Shown here piece after piece: positions 1-12,441 of a stretch of DNA of 64,000 bases. How positions within the stretch are numbered: the stretch's first letter is position 1; every line of letters starts with the position of its first letter. A program made the translations under genes and the position numbers. The DNA comes from Stereum hirsutum FP-91666 SS1 (lineage: Eukaryota > Basidiomycota > Agaricomycetes > Russulales > Stereaceae). Below the pieces are notes generated by a model. That model saw only the letters and a list, made by a program, of their open reading frames with translations. It searched no databases and was not told the origin of the DNA. The stretch lies in the NCBI RefSeq assembly GCF_000264905.1, contig NW_006763138.1, positions 1,139,245-1,203,244 of the forward strand. The letters are read 5' to 3'.

Positions 1-51
1 CCTGCATTTTTCTCTCTCTGCATGATCTTGGCAATACTTTTATTTGCTTCC

Positions 52-3000
52 ATGTTTCCGCTCACAAATTTCGGTTTTTTGCGCGACAATCCCCAGACGC
101 CGGTTCGTCCTAGACCTGCTCACGGGCGAACACAGGATTTAGGCGCGGAACCCCCTCTAGGTATGTATTCCACTGTCTCGTAGTATTCACACTGATCTAT
201 CATTGATCCACTCCATTTCTCTCTCAAGCGCCACCGGAATTCATGGGCGGAATCGATGAACACAATGCCTTATCCTCGGAGAATGCACCTCCTCTATTCG
301 CCCCCATTCCCACCTTCCATCCACATCTCTCGTCCACGTTTCCGCCATTTGCATCATCCACCTTCGGCTCTATCCAGAATACACCTACTCCAACCGTTCG
401 CGCTCGGGATCAACCGACGTCTGTGGCACCTACCGTCAATAATACCCAGGCCTCTCTCTCGTTGGCATTCGCGGATGGCGTGTTATTGATGCGAACCAAT
501 GCAGCGACCATGAAATGGGAGCTTCAATGCCCAGATTGCAAGGCATGGGTCTCCACCGGACTGTCCTCTGAGTCGACTCTGGGCAACAGAGACGGCCATT
601 TTGCCAGTTTAGTCGCTCATCGTCAAGGGAAGAAGTGTGCGCAGGAGTGGAAGTCTAGGGTAGCGGGTCTCGATGGCAGCGATACATCTTTGGGTGCTGA
701 TGGTGAAATTCCGACGCAGCAGCTGCCACCAAGGACTTCCAGTGCACCTCCCGATTCACTTTCACCGGGGAAACGAGCACAGAACGCCTGGTATAGCGCT
801 CATGCGCATGATTTTGACGATGCGTATTCTGGGTAAGATCCGAATCCTCTTGTGTCTTGGCCCAGTTTTTCTATTCCTTGTGGAGTTCTGCTCATACTAC
901 TACCTGCCTGCCATACATTCTGCAGATATTCGAACATCAACACTCGTCCCGGCTCAGCACCACCTGACGTCCCTGATGGGCCACCTTGCCCCGGAATCCC
1001 AATCTTCTGGCCTCCCGAGCTCGATCCCTACGATACGTTCCCTTGGTCACGCCTAGGTCCGACTGCTGGACTCGAGCAGTTTCCGTTCTCTATCAGCATT
1101 CAAGACCAGGGAAGCAGGTTCCTTGCGCACTCGCGTCAGTGTACTGGTGTTGTACACCACGTGAGTGTGCCTTGCCTCGAATGCCAGTCCATGTCCCCTC
1201 GCATCGAACGAGTCGTCTCAGCCGCACGGTCAGGGATAGTGCCACACAAATTCATCCACTTCAGCCCTCAGCAGCTACGAGAGCGACTTCGGGAGCGCAT
1301 GGATGCATTGAATGCATGGAAGTTGAAGGTGTGTGTATTATATTTTCTTACTTTCGAATCACTCTAATGCTCTTGTTCAGTTTCTCAATCTTAGCCGCTC
1401 TATGGCTGCCGCAGCTCAGAAAGCCGTCGACTTTAAGCGCTTCACCATGGCTTTTGCAGAAATGGACGCATCTAAAGTCGGTATCCTGGTTCAAACGGCT
1501 CTGCGCCACGGTGCGAGCATTACTGCTATCATAACGCAGATGGAGCAAGCGATCAAGGGTGTATACAATCCTCGCTTCGTCTCGGAACGCACTCTCGATA
1601 TCTCGACGTTGATCTTCCGCATCGGCGGTCGCCCTCTTCTGTACGCAATGAACCACGCACTCGGCCTTCCATCTCTTCGAACTCTCCAACACCACCTTTC
1701 CTTCATACGGATCATGCCCACCGTCGGAGACATTACACGGCAGACGATAGATCACAATATTCGAGAGGTCCTTTTGAAGCCTTTGACGAGCCTCGCCAGA
1801 TCCGTTCACCGCCGTGGTGCTTCTCTCCTCATCGACGAAGTCGCTCTCGAGGAGGCCGCCTGTCATTTCCATGATGTCAACATGGTAGGCGGCCTCTGTT
1901 GGAAGCATTCCCGCCTCTTCGACCTCGTTCTACGATCGTATCACTCGGCGGTCGAATTAGCAAAGCACCTGGCAGCAGGAGATCTTCACCTCGGCAAGGA
2001 GATGACGGTCGCTTCCATTTCCTTTTTCGGTACCGGTGATTCACGAACGTACCCTATCCTTGCTGCACCAACCTGCAAGCAGGAGGACTCGTCGGATATG
2101 TCCCGTATCTTCGAGATGCTCATTGGAGGCTATAATAAGGTCGCAGCTGCCATCCTTGGGCCACTCTGGTCGGTCGCCACTGACGGGGATTCGACTCGGC
2201 GAAAAGCAGGCTATCACCTCTTCGTCAAGAAGCGATTGCCACCATCATCACCCATCTATCCTACACTGGTGCAGCTTCCAGGCCTCAATCTTTTCACTGG
2301 AGAGGACGACGTGACCCTCGACTTCGATTGGAAACATGTCTATAAACGTATGATCATCATTTCACGCACAATAAATCGATAACAGTTCGTCTACAGATGC
2401 TGATTCGGAGCTCTCATTTATTTATAGGTATCTGCACTCTTATCCGCTCGGTATCCGGAATCGTACTCGGCCCTGGACGCATCATCAGCCCGTCCTTCCT
2501 CCACAAGTACCTGGTGCGCCTCGAAGGTCAAGACGAAGACTCGGTCAACAAGCTTCTGCACCCTTCTGATCCGCAGGACGTGCCTCGCGCCATCGATCTC
2601 ATGCAAGCTATCGTCAAACTTCGTTCACTTCATCTGGAGGCCAGTAACCCAGATACAATCGCTGATCTCGATGCTATACGACTCCTCTCAGATCTTTGCG
2701 AGTCAATCCTGGAGGCGTACATCAATCCTCACCTTTCCCTTACCGAGCAAGTCACGTATCTTAGCAAGTTCGCCCACCTTTCATTTGCATTCTTCCGACT
2801 CTATCGCACACATTACATGTCGAACCAGTTATATGGAGACTCGCAGTGCATGGTCAAGAACGCAATCTTCTGCATCGCGAAACAGCAAGCACTCGATCCA
2901 ACGCAGCTATTTCACCTCTTCGAGCTCGGAGACGATCGTCTAGAGAAACTATTTGGCCGCATTAGAATGCTTGGCGCACATGACTCGGGAATGCGCTATA

Positions 3001-5477
3001 ATCAGGGTGTTGACCGCCTTGGGCATGCCGTCGATATCGATGCAGCTTTCGCGCGGAATCCTGACCTCGACAGTGGTCAACGTCGCCTCAAGGTCACAAG
3101 AACTGCAGCGCTCGACCACCTGAACAATGCATCGTGGGATGGAGATGCCGCCGTCAATAAGGTATCTCTCCCCGACGCTTGGGCTGCTGGTCGCCGCGCA
3201 GCGGTGGTTACTATTCTCCAGTCATCAATGCCACCGGAGTCCGCTGCCTTTGAGGAGATCTTCAGTAGTGGCGAAGTCGATATGCTCTGTCCATTCGAAG
3301 CCGGGAAGTACCCGGGCGTAGACGATACGGAACCAGACAGATCGATTCCTTCGGACGAAACACAGCGTTCAGTTCCTACCACGGTTCCCTCCACCGACGC
3401 CACGCCCACAACCACCACGAATGTGACCTCCGAGTCAGCCCCCGCGACCTCGTCAGGCACCTTTGCCGCCGCCTCTACCAGTTCGCCACCTAGTGCCACG
3501 GTGAACGCCACCTGCGAGGATGTATCGGAAGTGTACGGTATGAGTTTCTCTCTCTTTTATTTTTCTGGTGCCGATACTGAACGACTTTCTTCTTACTAGA
3601 TCTTGACGATGATTCAGACGATGAGTATACGATTCCCTCGTGGCTCTTTGAAGACATAGAGGAGGCAGAGGCGGAGCGATCTCTCGAGGAAGGATTACCT
3701 GACATTGATGGCCTCTCTACGCTCGAACTAGGACCTGGGATCACGCCAAACGACTGGCTGCTCTGCAATGGGAAGCCTGTTCACAAACAGACCATCTGCC
3801 GCCTCGTCATCAACGCTGACTTCATTCACAAGTCAAAAAACCGTCCAGAACGCGTCCGGGGATTCAGCAAACCTACTTGGCAGCCAAATCTCAACACCTC
3901 TGCTGATCTGATAGGCTCCGACACTTTCGTCGAAGGAGATCACTTCGCCACCATTCTACGCCATCAGAAGATTGTCTCCCTTGCCCTCGTACGCTGCACA
4001 AAAATCACGCGAGGACGAACAAAGGAAACCGAGCTTCCGATCCCCACTGTCACCAACCCAGAGGCTAATGTCCACCTCGAAGGCCAGATTCTGACCATGC
4101 GCCGCGTTCAGCTCGCTCCCTCGATTGACGCCGTCGCCTCTACAGCAGCTACTACTCTTAACGCCACTTCCTTCGAACGTTCATCAGGATCAGGGGCAAT
4201 GCAGTCACTTCACGCCGAGACTTCGCACGCTCCTCTCAAATTCGCTGACTCGTCTGACTCCCAGTGGATATGGGTGTGGGATGGTGGATTCGTGATGGCT
4301 GATGCGAAGATGCGGGGCTCTCAGGTCGTCACTGAGAAACCCTGCGTGATCTCCGTTGCCGGCCATCTCTGTATTCCCCAGGTTGATTGCCGCTCTGTTG
4401 TCGCTCGAGAACGCCTTCCTGACGACGCTACTACAAAGATCAACTCCATGGGCACGACTTGGGAGTTCGACGAAAGTTATCTGCTATCGTTGAGCACAAA
4501 CCTGTGGGAGAGTCTCGTTGAGGAGGAAGTTCGCGTTGATGATCTTCCGGTATTTCCTTTGCTCACTCGCGGAGGGTTTCCTTATGCCTTTGCAGGTACG
4601 CCTGCGCCTTTGTTTCAACTGTTGGGGATTTCGGGTCTCATCTTACGTGTTCTACTACTACTAGGGAAAGCAGCTCTTGTGAATGATTCGGCATCAGAAC
4701 GTCTGCGCATGGAGATGAGCGAGGATGGCGATCGCAAGTGTGATTTCTGCGGCGAGGCTGTCTCTTTCGACAAGGATCAGTGGAGAGGCCATATTGGGTG
4801 GCATATTCTTCGTGCACTCTGTGGCGCTATCGAACCACGTCCTTTGACAAACCCAGTATGGTCTTAATTTAATTGTGTCCTTGTCAATAGTACTGATCAA
4901 TTGATATTTCTAAATGGTGTAGGTCGGAATGCCAATGCCGTGCGGCTCCTGTGGTCGCAGCGATAACGCGCTCTGTCAGGACATCACGATCACTATCAAC
5001 AATAAGACGACAAAGGTGGATTCTAAATGTCCACTCTTTCGTAGCCCCAAGTCATATGCTCTTGCAGCGAAGGGAACAGCCGTGACACGCTGCAGGAACA
5101 TACCAATCCGCTGTCCTCTGTGCGAAGAGACTGATCCCCGCTTGCGTGGTCGTACTTACCGTGGGTTTTGGAGGTATAATATGGCAGAGCACATTCACAT
5201 TCATCATAGGGAATATGCCTCTCCGGCGAACCCTAGCAATCACGGCCGCTTTCCCCTTCCTGCTAGTTTGTGGGAGAACATGAAAATCGAACAAAGGGAG
5301 TATGAAAGCTGTGGTATCGACCAGTCTCTTGTCCCTCCCCCGTTCAATTTCATTCAGCACGCTACACCATTCACCACCATAGTACCACCCGCGACACCCT
5401 CTGGAGGTAAACGTTCACGAGCATTCACAAATACTATGGCAGATGCTCCTGCACGCAAACTGCCTCGTCATGCTTAG
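52..5477 (+). CDS. P-element-like (RNase H fold) transposase-type zinc-finger protein
   Basis: Eight exons join in frame: 52-160, 229-832, 926-1328, 1381-2347, 2428-3537, 3600-4595, 4665-4855, 4923-5477, giving about 1644 aa; the intron at 4596-4664 is also open in frame and may be retained. The N-terminus is proline-rich, then comes a CPDC...H...H...C finger near residue 135. The centre resembles P-element/THAP9 transposases: LLIDEVALEE as first acidic block, ATDGDSTRRK as second, DWKHVYKR-ICTLIRS matching the DxxHxxKxxRN block, and ELGDDRLEKLFGRIRM matching the LExFFGxIR block with the last acidic residue. The C-terminus carries several Cys/His pairs (CDFC, CGSC, CPLC-H-H) that could bind zinc. 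The 5' ATG at 52 is the first in frame. No terminal inverted repeats or target duplication are visible, but only 51 bases lie to the left. It could be a live element, or a host gene derived from one. Family assignment rests on recalled motif order. Confidence 0.6.
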
Positions 5478-5705
5478 TACTACTTCTGACTTACTTATGG
5501 TTTGGATGTGTCGTTGACGGACCACGGTTGTAAATTCACGGATACTCTTACAGTGCTCTGTCTATTTCTGTCACGTTCCTCGGTCGTGTTCTTGTATGCC
5601 TTTGGATTAGAGCCACAATGTACTTCATTTTCGCCACAGGATCTGCGTCGGTGTGTGATTATCTAATTGGCTTGTTCAAGGACCCCGGAGAATAACTGGA
5701 ACCGC

Positions 5706-5727
5706 CTCCCCCCTCCCCCCTCCCCCT
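5706..5727. repeat. C-rich (CCCCCCT)n tract
   Basis: A short run of C6T-type units follows the 3' end of the transposase-like gene by about 230 bases. It is simple sequence with no assigned role. Confidence 0.6.
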
Positions 5728-5802
5728 AAGCGAGAGTTAGCCGAAGACCTTCCGATGTGCGGGATTGCAATTCCGCACGCCTCTTGGTACAAACCGACGT
5801 AT

Positions 5803-5889
5803 GTTGGCTTCCCTCCGAAGAGGTACTAGTCTCCTGGGCCACGAAGAGGCCGACGCCGTACCAGGAGAAAAAAGGGAGGCATAGCCTCG
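5803..5889. repeat. Direct repeat copy 1 (87 bp)
   Basis: This copy runs from GTTGGCTTCCCTCCGAAGAG to AGCCTCG. It matches 6320-6407 with scattered substitutions; the best-kept core is GCTTCCCTCCGAAGAGGTAC and CCACGAAGAGGCCGACGCC. The copies lie in the same orientation 517 bp apart. No flanking duplication was recognised. Confidence 0.8.
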
Positions 5890-6319
5890 GTCGAATGCAC
5901 TCAAAGTGCGAAAACTCCCCCAACGATACCAAAGAAAGAAAAGAGAAAAAAGGCCATTGTTGTTGGCGTCACACACGGACTTTCAGTACCACCAGCAACG
6001 ACGACGGGAACACTAGGGGTCCAAGCCTCCATGAAGGTAATATAGGGGATAATGGTCGAGAAGTAAGCTCCATTGCGGCCGGAAAGGGGCGTACCATGGC
6101 AGACCAACGAAAAAAGGGAGTCCGCCGAAGACTCCGATCCAAAGGCTCTCTCTCTCCGCCTTGCCCACGTTAGGGTCATTTCTACACAAGGATATTAACG
6201 TCAGGATGGAGCCATAATCGTCGTAAAATTACAAAGAAACACGACGCACGAAGGCCATGAAGGCGGGACACGATGCTCATGTCGAACAGGGGGAGAGAAC
6301 CCCAACGAGCGGAGCATCT

Positions 6320-6407
6320 GTTAGCTTCCCTCCGAAGAGGTACTAATCCCCTGAGCCACGAAGAGGCCGACGCCATACCAGGGGACATAATGAGAGGACT
6401 AGCCTCG
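6320..6407. repeat. Direct repeat copy 2 (88 bp)
   Basis: Second copy of the unit at 5803-5889, diverged by about a dozen differences and small indels in its last third. The pattern of transitions suggests an old duplication, or members of a dispersed repeat family, and not a recent tandem event. Confidence 0.8.
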
Positions 6408-8527
6408 AAGAGAAAAGTGACAGCCCCGAAGGGCGTCTAACGAGTGAAAGATTGGACCATCCCCAGGACAATGCGCGACGCTGGCCGGCATGTCCTTTAA
6501 TAAGGGGTTAATAGGGTACTGTGTCCGGGATACCGTAAGTACGTAGATCCCTCGAGGTTCTTGAGGCCGCAGCGCGACTCTGCGCACATCCCCGTGACAC
6601 CCATGGCCTGTCGATCGCATCGCGAGCGATCCCAATCCAATACGGTCCCGGCTTGAGGTCTTGGTACTTGATGTTGAGTCTTGACACCAGTCTTCAATTG
6701 GGCGGCCTATGTGAGTCAACATCAGTTAGCACGTTGAACATTGAGGGGAGGCACGAGGAGGAGAGGATGGGAGCACAGACAAGAGAAAGGTTGGAGGGAC
6801 CCACCTTGGGTCCGGGTCCGGGAGGGAGAAGATGGTGGTGGTAGAGGAGAGAGAAGATTGGGGACCTAAGCGAGCCTCAGGTGGGTCTTATATATGCAGG
6901 GAAACAATTCAAACTCCTCCCGGCAAGAGGCACTGGCACCATTGGTCGGCGAAACATACCGAGGCCCAACAGGCCAGAAACTGTGCCCAGATCGAAGAAA
7001 AAGAAGCGTTATCTGATGGTATCCCTGGCGGGTCGGCACCCAGAGTTGAGTCCAAATGAGGACTTTGTCCGGATTAGGAAGCGAATGTTGGGACCCACAA
7101 AGGGCTGTGGCGCGTATTCCAGAGAACAAAAGCGGAATTATCTCGCGAACGAACGGTCCGTTTCGCACAAAATTTACATCACTTTGTGCGCATTCTGACT
7201 AGTAATATTATTTTAGAAATAGAAAGGGGGGGAACGGATAGTAGCAATTGTGAGGAGGCGAAAGGTGAGCGTACTTTGATTGTGGCACTCGAATTTCATT
7301 TTCGAACCACGTACCGGCCCCGTGTGCCGCGGCAACGGCAAACGCCGGAGCGCCCCGAGCGCTGTGCCATCCTTTTGTTCCCTTCCACGGCCTCAAATCC
7401 GGCCACAAATGCAGATGTTACGCTCCAAATTTTTTTCCCTATAAACCATACGGGTGAATTAAAGTGTTAAACCCCACTGGAAATGGAGATACATCCACAC
7501 ACTGACCGTCCAAGACACTGTACTCCCAGTGAGTTCCACAACCCAGCTGCTCATCCATCTCCTCTTCACGCATCAACGCCCGGCGTTCTCCACTCGGGTC
7601 GCTCCGGTTCGTTACCCAAAGTGATTATACGATCCCGACGACCCCCCACAAAGCTCCATGGTAATAGGTTCAGCGTCGAAACAGTCGCTGGCAGCACCCA
7701 AGCAGCACCAGCAGATCATCGCCCAAGGATAACTTAGGCAGCGAGCTCGTCGGATACGTTATTTGCACCGCTCAAGGCCCAACCTAGTCGCGACACCAAC
7801 CATTGGAGGGGTGTTCTCTCCAGACTCCAGCTGCTGCCGGCGAATGAGAGGAAGGGAAAGAGCCGGGAGCGAGGCTGAGTCGCTGAAGGCGGAGCGCGAG
7901 AAACACGTGGAGATTAGAGGTCAGAAAGTTGAGAATCTCACCTCTGTGCATTCCACTGGGGCCACGTTCAAACCACCACTTAAGCTCATGTCCCATGATG
8001 GCTATCGGATGGGCTCACCCTATAAATATTGCTCTGCCCCAGGCTACAATGCTAGTATCCTCCGCATCTTGTTGAACGTGCTTTTCATCGGCGTTTTGCC
8101 GTTTCCTCGAGGCTTGGGACGACTGGCAGCCAAACGACGCAGAACGACGCAAGCCGAGTCAATCATACACGTCGTACTGAGCTCGGGATGAACGCATACA
8201 TGACACAAAAGCCGCTCGAGACGTCCGTGATATATCAGCCTTGGGACAGGCATCGCGAGTTAACGAGAGGATGGAGCGCAAAATAGTGAACAGAGGACGG
8301 CGATCGTAGAGAACACAGGAAAGGTCACAAGAGGACGGATATGAGGATTCGGGAGCTGCAAGTTCGAATAGCGGAGGCATCAGAACGGTTGCTCGCAAAT
8401 GCTTCGACGTCATGGACAAGTAATGTCATTAGGTAGACCAAGGGAGCAATAATACTTACAAGCTGAAGCTTGAAGGACGGACGGACAAAAGAATCGGGAA
8501 GGAGCCCACCTCTCATGACCCAACACA

Positions 8528-11388
8528 TCAAACATCACTAACCAAACACAACCCCGGCCTCCCACCACTCCTCTTCCTCCCTCTATCCCCCGGCGCCCTC
8601 TGCCTCTCTCCAACATCCCGCGCATTCCCCTCCCTCATCACGACATCACTCTTACTCAACTTCTTCGCTCGTCCTTTTCTCGCCAACCTTCGCCCTGGGC
8701 CCTGATCTTGACCTGCACCTCGAGTTGAATCGGCATTCGCGGCGTTCATACGTTCCCAGACGGCGTTTTCCCGCGTTTGGGATTGATGCATGCAGAGTAA
8801 GCTTTGGATCGTTTGCGGCCGGGACCCGGGGCGCGTTTGTGGCTTTGGCTGTGGCCGTTGATTGAGCGTTCGCGAGTGGGATTGGGCATGATGATTCCGG
8901 GCAAGAGGGGGTCCGGCCCGTTTCGCTGGGAGCCTCGAGTTCGAGTTCGCGCTCGGACCGGGAGTGGGAGCGGGCGTGGGGAGTGGGGGCGGGTGATTCG
9001 TCGATGGAAATGAGCGGGCAACGAAACCGCGACGGGGAGGTGTGCCCCAGGCTTCCGGAGGGATGGAACGTGCGCGGGGAGGAGCGTTGCCGTAGAGGTC
9101 GTCGTCTGAGTCTGAGTCTTCATTCGCATTGGTGGTGGTTGTGGTTGTGGTGGCGTTGGCGGATGTGGGTGTGGGTGGTGCGGGTTGGATGTGAGCTGGA
9201 GGTTGGAGTTTGGGATGGTCGTCTTCGTCGCTGTCGATTATCATATCATCGTCTACATCCACATCGACGTCGGCATCCTTGTCGGAATCGGAGATTTCGA
9301 TGTCGATGTCGCTGGAGGAAGATGCTCGGTAGGCGAAATTGTTCCTCGACGACGACGGAGCCGGCTTAAGACTCGAAGCGGATTTCAGTCGTGATTTCCC
9401 CTCCGCAGTTGAGGTTGAGCCTGTCCGCGATACAGGTCTAGCTCTAGACTGTACGGATGTATCATAATCATCTGACGGCGGTTCTTCGAGTGCGCCACCC
9501 GACTTCGCTGCCAGCCGTGCTTTGGCTTCGGCCTGAGCCTTGAGGATACCACGAAAATCGGGATTTCCGTTCGGGAGGAGTTTATTGGATGTAGAGGGTG
9601 GAAGGGGGAGAGGGGGAGGGGGCATTGAATTTCGATGAAGGTCTGGGGTCGATTCTGTGCGTTTGTGTTGGTGTTTGTGGTTGTGAGTGGACGGTCCGGG
9701 CCGTTCGGTCGAGTCTGGGACGACTGTGGGTGAGGAGGAGGTGATGGTGGTAGTGGTAGTGGGCATGTGGGCGCTTTGAGGTCGGGATCTTGGGGGAGTC
9801 ACGGCCGGCTGATAATCCCAAAACCATTCAAAACAAATGAAACATAATCCAATAAAGTGGTTGGACTGTTAACTGCGTGTTTCTTTTTCGAAGACAGAGC
9901 AAACACACACGTACACGGTTAATACCATTCACATTCTGATCCGTATTCGATCTCACTATCCGACGACGATCCCCGCTTACTCCAGGGCGATTCTGCCTCT
10001 GTGCCGGGATTTGGGATGAGGAAGCCACAGGGCCACCGCTGGACGCAGCGGAAGTGGAGCTGGAATTCCGAGTCCCAGAGCCCGAGCCCGACGCTACTGG
10101 TACATGATCTTTCGTACGCGGAGGCGGTCGAGGTCGAGGTTGTGAGTTTGTGCTTGTGGTTGTGTTTGTATGCGAAGACGAGCGCGTCGATTCAGATGAT
10201 GTCCCAGCAGTACTACTGCTCGGGAAATTCGCGGGACGAGAGTACGGTTTGAAAGCGTTCGGTACTGAGGCGTTGGCGTTGGAGGCTAGCTCAGGTTTCG
10301 CAGGTAAAGGGTGGATGAGTTGTTTAGGAGTGGGTTTAGAGGTAGATACGGAAGGTGATGGTGCGGTTCGTCCTGAGTCTCTTGCAGGGATGGTAGTAGT
10401 AGTACTAGGACCGGGAGTAGGCGTGATAGAGGTCGTACTACCAGAGGACCGAGCGGTCTTGGAAGTGGGTTTCGAGGACTTTAAATTAGGAGCAGCAGCA
10501 GCAGCATGCCCATTTGACTGTGACGGTCGTGTGGTGGTGCTCTGACTTTGAGCTGGGACGCTAGCAGGTCTGGGATCCGGAGTCGAGCTGATCTCGACGA
10601 TGTCGTCCGAGTCCGAGTCTGCCTCTGAGCCGGAGGATATCGTGATAGTTTCGGGTGGCGGAGCTATCGAAGGTGTATTCCTTTTCGATGATGACAGTGG
10701 TGGCTTTGTGGGTGATTTCGTGGGTGATTTCGTGCGCGATGGTTGGTTCATGGATGTGGATGTAGATGGTCCGTCGATTTCCATGATATCGTCATCTGAG
10801 AGTTCGATGGGTGGGTCGGAATTGCGGGATGGGCCTGGTGTGGTGGTGGATGTGTTCGTCATGTTCGCGTTTGATTGGGCCTGTGAATGAGATATCGTCG
10901 ATGTTAGTACGAGTCATACTAGACGCCGATAACTTGACAAAGAAACGTGTGGCGCCACCTCTGGGCGCCACAGTTGCATCTCGAACTCTGAGTTCAAACC
11001 ACGTAACCTAAAATAAAGATACCTACAGAGTTGATGGATACGCTGCCGTGATCCCCATCACTCCGCTTCTTACATCGTTTACAGAGCCACGATAAAGGTT
11101 GACCGTCATGGCTGCTTCTCAAGAGCGAAGTTATCGTCGCTTCATCCACAGCCGGGATGAGACACGTCCCTATCAAATCACCAAATAACCAACAAATTTT
11201 TTGATTACGAAGAAAAGCTCAGTCAGTGAACGCTCAATTGATGCTGCGAGGTGTGAAGGGAGGGAGGTCTTACTGTGCCAGGTGTTGCCACACGTACGGC
11301 ACGTGAGGAGGAAATGTTGCAGGTCGTTGTGCGATTGTGAACAGCGAAGGCAGGGGGGTCCGTCTGGGAGGTTGACATACCGAGCCAT
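8528..11388 (-). CDS. PHD-finger protein with acidic SUMO-interaction-like motifs
   Basis: Four exons join in phase on the minus strand: 11388-11274, 11169-11027, 10880-9915, 9808-8528, giving about 834 aa. After splicing exon 1 to exon 2 a full PHD-type C4HC3 finger appears: C13, C16, C30, C33, H38, C41, C68, C71, with W66 two residues before C68. PHD fingers usually read histone H3 tails. The rest is low-complexity Ser/Thr/Pro with several hydrophobic-acidic patches (PPIELSDDDIMEID, ETITISSG, SDDIVEISS, DMIIDSDEDD) that look like SUMO-interaction motifs. The C-terminus has a basic stretch (RRLARKGRAKKLSK) suited to DNA binding or nuclear import. A nuclear chromatin or SUMO-linked regulator is inferred; no enzymatic domain is seen. 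The start is the first Met before the finger. The gene faces away from the phospholipase D gene. Confidence 0.75.
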
Positions 11389-12441
11389 ACGTATACTGTC
11401 CTTGACGAATGAAAAAAAAAATGAACCCCCTTTTACTAGTAGTTTGTTGATAGCAAGCAGTTAACGAGTTAAAGGATGGAATTTGAAATGGTAGACGCGT
11501 CGCGCTCGTTCGCATTCACACGACGCGGTTAGGTTAGGGTTACTTTACGTAATACAATGACCGGATACTCGATTCGAACAGCCCGGGTACGGGCCACACA
11601 CCATCAACTCTAAATCGACTACAGTACATTCGTGAACCGACCAGCTATATAATTTTGTCCCTATATTTTTCTTATGATCTGCTCTAGGGATGCTCCGAAT
11701 TCGAAGAGACTAGGAGTTGGTAACCTGAAGGATCTCACTCACACCATCCAAGGAAAATTTGAACATCATATGCCAGTCTCGCATGTGTAGCCAAGCCATT
11801 GAAGTCGGGCTCTAGTTTCAGCACAAGCTTGGGGTGATGCATGACCTTCAATGAGAGTCGTCCAAGACGTTTCAACTTGCATGCCTTGGCAGCCTTGCTA
11901 TATTTTCCTCCGTACATTTGTGTGGCGCTCGACAAAACGGTACAACTCGGACCTACAGCGGCTGCGCGATGCGGTCATACGGCGCTCGCTTGGCGCTCGC
12001 ACAATCGTCGTGCTTGCTCACACAGTCTCGAAGGAGCAGTCCTCATTCTCCGACGGTAGACTGCTTGGCAGCCTTCCATACCGCCCGGTGGCCACGGCCA
12101 GACCATCAGGCTGCGTAACTCGGCTACCGTCTCATGTTCAACAAATACAGTATTTATTCTTCATCGTTGTGGATGTCCCGAGACTGCAATTGCAGGAGTT
12201 GAGAAGATGTTGAGAAGAGAGTCGAGTCATAGACGGCGAAGTAGAACGAACCTGTGGCCAAGCTGCTGGTGCTTGGCGTGCCTTAGATCACCACAGAGAT
12301 GACGTACGTTTATCCGGAGTGCTATACATAGTCGCGACTTTGGACGGATCCTTTACCTTACACTCACTTCCATACCCTGTCCATATCCCCAAAAATTATC
12401 AGTCTGAGGCCCTCCTCATCGTCACTCGTTCCAATTCTGCC
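11389..12441. promoter_or_regulatory. Divergent promoter region between PHD and phospholipase D genes
   Basis: About 1.05 kb separates the two divergent starts. Open frames here are short and unconserved. Notable sequence is GGTTAGGTTAGGGTTA at 11527-11542, an interstitial telomere-like motif about 140 bp upstream of the PHD gene start, and AT-rich segments at 11640-11675. The phospholipase start at 12442 has a good context (TGCCATGGCG). Confidence 0.45.
11527..11542 (+). promoter_or_regulatory. TTAGGG-type telomere-like motif upstream of PHD gene
   Basis: GGTTAGGTTAGGGTTA contains one TTAGG and one TTAGGG unit. In fungi such motifs in promoters can bind Myb-type telobox factors (Tbf1-like). 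Its role here is inferred from sequence and position only. Confidence 0.3.

Larger units (their letters stand above)
5478..8527. other. 3-kb intergenic region without a supported gene
   Basis: Between two convergent genes I see only short open frames without conserved motifs or consistent splice phases. The stretch holds a C-rich tract at 5706-5727, a diverged direct repeat (5803-5889 and 6320-6407), purine-rich DNA at 6740-6870, and three TATA-like sequences near 6887, 7438 and 8021. The last (TATAAATATT) is followed by a short hydrophobic frame near 8055 that lacks an ATG in phase. The repeats suggest old transposon debris next to the P-element-like gene, but no transposon protein remnant can be read. 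Confidence 0.5.

Noticed and set aside
52..5477. Terminal inverted repeats of the P-element-like gene
   Set aside because: None could be matched between the left 51 bases and the 3' flank; the left flank is cut by the window.
8021..8191. TATA box plus short hydrophobic frame as a small secreted-protein gene
   Set aside because: The hydrophobic frame has no ATG in phase and the nearby ATG meets a stop after seven codons.
12319..12441. Earlier start for phospholipase D at 12319
   Set aside because: The upstream codons are in frame but lack family similarity; the ATG at 12442 has a better context and begins the acidic tail.
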